Position numbers and translations under genes: made by a program
Shown: positions 30,983 through 33,073 of the stretch, piece by piece
Numbering within the stretch: position 1 is the stretch's first letter
How the letters are laid out: every line of letters begins with the position of its first letter
NCBI GenBank assembly: GCA_045546775.1
Contig: JAZQDM010000087.1
Location: 1-33,073 of the forward strand
Source of the DNA: RGIG3002 sp045546775
GTDB lineage: Bacteria > Bacillota > Clostridia > Lachnospirales > Lachnospiraceae
Length of the DNA: 33,073 nt
Reading direction: 5' to 3'
Notes under the pieces: generated by a model
What the model was told of the DNA's origin: nothing
What the model saw: the letters and a program-made list of their open reading frames with translations, nothing else
Databases searched by the model: none

Positions 30983-31825
30983 ATGAGAGCAATTCAAGTT
31001 GCAGACATTACACAAAATATTAAAGAAATGTGCATTGAGGCGAATCATTTTTTGACAAAAGATATGGATGTTGCTTTGAAAAATGCTGTAAATACGGAGA
31101 AATCCCAACTTGGCAAACAGATTCTCAATCAGTTGCAGGACAATTTAAAAATTGCCGGAGAAGAGACGATACCGATTTGTCAGGATACCGGAATGGCAGT
31201 TATTTTCATGGAAATTGGCCAGGACGTACATTTTGAAGGCGGCAATTTGGAAGAAGCTATCAATGAAGGTGTCCGTCAAGGTTATGTGAAAGGTTTTTTG
31301 CGTAAGTCGGTTGTCAAAGATCCGCTTATCCGCGAAAATACGAAAGATAATACGCCGGCAGTGGTACATTATCAGCTTGTACCGGGCGAACAGGTTAAAA
31401 TCACAGTAGCGCCAAAAGGATTCGGCAGCGAAAATATGAGTCGCGTGTTTATGTTAAAGCCGGCGGATGGTATAGAAGGTGTCAAAGAGGCTATTTTGAC
31501 GGCAGTAAAAGATGCCGGACCAAATGCGTGCCCTCCAATGGTTGTCGGAGTAGGTGTAGGTGGCACTTTTGAAAAGTGCGCATTGATGGCGAAGCAGGCA
31601 TTAACAAGACCGGTAGATACGCATTCGGATATTCCGTATGTGGCAGAAATGGAAAAAGAGGTTTTGGATAAAATTAATCGTTCCGGAATCGGCCCGGGCG
31701 GCTTAGGCGGAACAACAACAGCGCTTGCGGTAAACATTAATACATACCCGACACATATTGCAGGTTTGCCTGTGGCAATCAATATATGCTGCCATGTAAA
31801 CCGACACTCTGTCAGAGTTCTATAA
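30983..31825 (+). CDS. Fumarate hydratase class I, alpha subunit (TtdA-like)
   Basis: A 280-aa alpha subunit of the oxygen-labile, [4Fe-4S]-dependent class I fumarase/L(+)-tartrate dehydratase family, which interconverts fumarate and malate. The three expected cluster cysteines are visible: C66 in PICQDTGMAV, C183 in GPNACPPMVVG and C269 or C270 in NICCHVNRHS. The glycine-rich GIGPGGLGGTTTALAVNI is a hallmark of the family. This two-subunit form is usual in strict anaerobes. Fumarase and tartrate dehydratase cannot be told apart by sequence alone, and in a Clostridia setting fumarase is more likely. AGCGGAAGGACAGG precedes the ATG. Confidence 0.93.
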   Translation: MRAIQVADITQNIKEMCIEANHFLTKDMDVALKNAVNTEKSQLGKQILNQLQDNLKIAGEETIPICQDTGMAVIFMEIGQDVHFEGGNLEEAINEGVRQGYVKGFLRKSVVKDPLIRENTKDNTPAVVHYQLVPGEQVKITVAPKGFGSENMSRVFMLKPADGIEGVKEAILTAVKDAGPNACPPMVVGVGVGGTFEKCALMAKQALTRPVDTHSDIPYVAEMEKEVLDKINRSGIGPGGLGGTTTALAVNINTYPTHIAGLPVAINICCHVNRHSVRVL

Positions 31826-31854
31826 CTGTTTTTCTCCTATATTAAAACGTGTTT

Positions 31855-31870
31855 CTTCTATATATAGAAG
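31855..31870. promoter_or_regulatory. Perfect 16-bp palindrome between fumarase subunit genes
   Basis: CTTCTATA/TATAGAAG is fully self-complementary without a spacer and lies 30 bp after the alpha-subunit stop in a 149-bp AT-rich gap. It may be an operator or a weak RNA hairpin; no T run follows, so it is not a typical terminator. Confidence 0.4.
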
Positions 31871-31974
31871 TAATTCAAAATAAAACACAAAGTGTTGTTG
31901 TTTTTAATGTTTTTCTAAGTAAATATTTTGAGCAACAAAAAATTCCAAAAAAAGGAAGGATATATTTACAACTT

Positions 31975-32526
31975 ATGGAAAAATATATAAGTGTACCTTT
32001 GAGTGATAAAGAAGCAAAAGAACTGAATGCCGGAGATTATGTATATATAACCGGAACTATATACACGGCACGCGATGCAGCACATAAAAGAATGTACGAG
32101 GCGTTGGAACAGGGAGAAATGCTTCCTATGGATATGGAGAACAACGTTATTTATTATATGGGACCTTCTCCGGCAAGAGAGGGAAGACCGATTGGTTCTG
32201 CAGGTCCTACCACAGCCAGTCGAATGGATAAGTATGCCCCTTCTTTATTAGATTTGGGATTAAAGGGCATGATTGGAAAGGGAAAACGTTCGGATGCAGT
32301 AAAAGAAGCCATAGTAAGAAATGGTGCAGTTTATTTTGCGGCAGTCGGAGGTGCAGGTGCATTGCTTGCTCAATCAATCAAATCTTCGGAAGTGATTGCT
32401 TATGATGATTTAGGAACAGAAGCAATCCGTAAACTTGAGGTAGAAAATTTCCCGGTAATCGTTGTGATTGACGCAAAAGGAAACAATTTGTATGAAAGTG
32501 CGATAAAAGAGTTTTGTACTTTGTAA
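31975..32526 (+). CDS. Fumarate hydratase class I, beta subunit (TtdB-like)
   Basis: A 183-aa beta subunit matching the C-terminal domain of class I fumarase. Motifs include YVYITGTIYTARDAAHKRMY near the N-terminus, MGPSPAREGRPIGSAGPTTA in the middle and AVYFAAVGGAGALLAQSIKS followed by YDDLGTEAIRKLEVENFPVI. The family protein starts at M-E-K-Y-I-S-V-P, so ATG 31975 is chosen; the in-frame open stretch back to 31849 does not resemble the family. The ribosome binding site AAGGAAGG lies about 14 nt upstream, longer than usual. The 149-bp gap to the alpha gene is large for subunits of one enzyme and may hold regulatory DNA. Confidence 0.92.
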   Translation: MEKYISVPLSDKEAKELNAGDYVYITGTIYTARDAAHKRMYEALEQGEMLPMDMENNVIYYMGPSPAREGRPIGSAGPTTASRMDKYAPSLLDLGLKGMIGKGKRSDAVKEAIVRNGAVYFAAVGGAGALLAQSIKSSEVIAYDDLGTEAIRKLEVENFPVIVVIDAKGNNLYESAIKEFCTL

Positions 32527-32535
32527 GAAAATGGA

Positions 32536-32564
32536 TTGACAAATGAAAAAGTGTTATGTATAAT
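32536..32564 (+). promoter_or_regulatory. Perfect consensus sigma-A promoter for tRNA-Ser
   Basis: TTGACA (32536-32541), 17 bp, TATAAT (32559-32564): a perfect consensus. It starts 10 bp after the fumarase beta stop and drives tRNA-Ser through a leader of about 53 nt. Confidence 0.9.
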
Positions 32565-32570
32565 AACATT

Positions 32571-32623
32571 TGCGTCACAGATAGGACGCCCAATTTCATA
32601 TTGGTAGAGGAAGTTCAGACTAT
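32571..32623 (+). other. Structured leader between promoter and tRNA-Ser
   Basis: Two adjacent hairpins are visible: GCGTC/GACGC (32572-32576 with 32585-32589) and CCAAT/ATTGG (32590-32594 with 32600-32604). They are followed by TAGAGGAAGTTCAGACTAT up to the tRNA. The leader is removed during tRNA maturation, but two tidy hairpins are more than a plain precursor needs. Confidence 0.4.
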
Positions 32624-32711
32624 GGAGAAATACTCAAGAGGCTGAAGAGGCGCCCCTGCTAAGGGTGTAGGTCGTTCACGCGGCGCGAGGGTTCAAATCC
32701 CTCTTTCTCCG
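32624..32711 (+). tRNA. tRNA-Ser, anticodon GCT
   Basis: An 88-nt tRNA with acceptor GGAGAAA/TTTCTCC and discriminator G, anticodon stem CGCCC/GGGTG with loop CTGCTAA (anticodon GCT, reading AGC and AGT), a long class II variable arm, and T arm GAGGGTTCAAATCCCTC. The long arm and G discriminator are serine features. CCA is not encoded. Confidence 0.95.
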
Positions 32712-32740
32712 TTCTATTCCAAAACAAGCACCAGCTTAAG

Positions 32741-32770
32741 GAATCTCATGTACTTTAGAGATTCTTTTTT
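32741..32770 (+). terminator. Terminator after tRNA-Ser
   Basis: GAATCTC (32741-32747) pairs with GAGATTC (32758-32764), followed by six T residues. It lies 30 nt after the tRNA 3' end. Confidence 0.85.
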
Positions 32771-32861
32771 ACACTCATCATTTACTTTATCACTATAAAG
32801 TGAATAAAAGTATTTTAAAATGAAAGTTGGTAGATAATGTAAAAAGGGATAGAAAAAGCAG
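32771..32861. other. AT-rich spacer, nothing recognised
   Basis: Between the tRNA-Ser terminator and the first right-edge promoter I see no gene, hairpin or repeat. From 32712 to the window end there is no open frame that looks coding. Confidence 0.6.
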
Positions 32862-32890
32862 TTGACACGGTGAGATGCTTATGTTAATAT
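32862..32890 (+). promoter_or_regulatory. Right-edge promoter P1
   Basis: TTGACA (32862-32867), 17 bp, TAATAT (32885-32890). A small ACCGC/GCGGT hairpin follows at about 32898-32916. Confidence 0.7.
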
Positions 32891-32969
32891 GAAAGTCCAC
32901 CGCGAAAAACGGCGGTCAGATGAATTTGACACAGTTCAAAAAGAAATCTGAAAAAAATAAAAAAGTCTG

Positions 32970-32998
32970 TTGACAAACAAAAAGACGCGTGATATTAT
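32970..32998 (+). promoter_or_regulatory. Right-edge promoter P2
   Basis: TTGACA (32970-32975), 17 bp, TATTAT (32993-32998), located 108 bp after P1. Tandem strong promoters without a following ribosome binding site are typical of stable RNA operons. Confidence 0.78.
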
Positions 32999-33002
32999 AA
33001 AC

Positions 33003-33064
33003 GAGTTGCGTCTGAGACAAACAACAGATGCAAGCAAATATGCGAAGCATATTTGTGGCAACTC
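33003..33064 (+). ncRNA. Branched RNA-like structure at window edge (candidate stable-RNA leader)
   Basis: Immediately after P2, GAGTTGC (33003-33009) pairs with GCAACTC (33058-33064). Inside, GCGTCTG (33008-33014) can pair with CAGATGC (33025-33031), sharing two bases with the outer stem, and CAAATATGC (33035-33043) pairs perfectly with GCATATTTG (33047-33055) around GAA. This resembles the leader of an rRNA operon or another structured RNA that continues outside the window. I cannot name it. Confidence 0.4.
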
Positions 33065-33073
33065 ACGAAGTGT

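Noticed and set aside
32926..32954. A third TTGACA between the two right-edge promoters
   Set aside because: No acceptable -10 lies at 16-18 bp distance.
1..33073. CRISPR array, insertion sequence, prophage or integrase
   Set aside because: No regularly spaced direct repeats and no transposase with terminal inverted repeats, phage structural or integrase genes were seen; the Rpn-type gene is the only mobile-element-related one.

Overview
The window reads as a chromosomal segment of a motile, Gram-positive Clostridia bacterium, most likely a member of the Lachnospiraceae. The evidence is a single-membrane Tad pilus locus without an outer-membrane secretin, flagellin with FliS, a BofA homologue (a sporulation-lineage marker), a class I two-subunit fumarase, moderate-to-low GC and strong GGAGG ribosome binding sites. 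I cannot name the genus. All coordinates and motif positions were read by hand.

Left part (1-9190). A Rpn/PD-(D/E)XK nuclease-family gene runs off the left edge. It is followed by tRNA-Pro(CGG), an AlkD-like DNA glycosylase, an AT-rich divergent LysR/EamA-exporter pair sharing a perfect palindrome, and an aromatic-acid-exporter-type (DUF939) protein. Next comes a tight operon of a 10-TM heavy-metal exporter, a Fur-family repressor and a ROK sugar kinase, preceded by a TTGCAA-repeat operator candidate. tRNA-Lys(CTT) and the housekeeping pair tatD-ksgA close this part.

Middle (9190-18860). A 914-aa protein with a TPR-like N-terminus, a long acidic Val/Glu linker and a C-terminal domain resembling a degenerate AAA+ ATPase lies directly upstream of glycogen branching enzyme (glgB). 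After a terminator that overlaps a sigma-28 type promoter comes a flagellar group: a 1016-aa repeat-rich protein with a FliK-like C-terminus, flagellin, and the flagellin chaperone FliS.

Right-middle (18806-29423). A divergent DUF2508 (YaaL-like) / bofA pair is followed by a Tad (tight adherence, type IVb pilus) locus. In order it holds prepilin peptidase, TadZ, TadA, TadB, TadC with an extracytoplasmic insertion, an Flp1-type pilin, a DUF5702/TadG-like protein, a TadE-like pseudopilin with two zinc-type modules, a second divergent prepilin peptidase, a second TadE-like pseudopilin and a DUF6382-FHA protein. The locus has a good sigma-A promoter and a roughly 165-nt leader with several stems that I could not assign to a known riboswitch class.

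Right end (29523-33073). A flavodoxin-like/SCP2 fusion, a HIT hydrolase, fumarase alpha and beta subunits separated by an unusual 149-bp gap, and tRNA-Ser(GCT) behind a perfect consensus promoter and a structured leader. The last 210 bp hold two strong promoters and a branched RNA-like structure, suggesting that a stable RNA operon, possibly rRNA, begins just outside the window.
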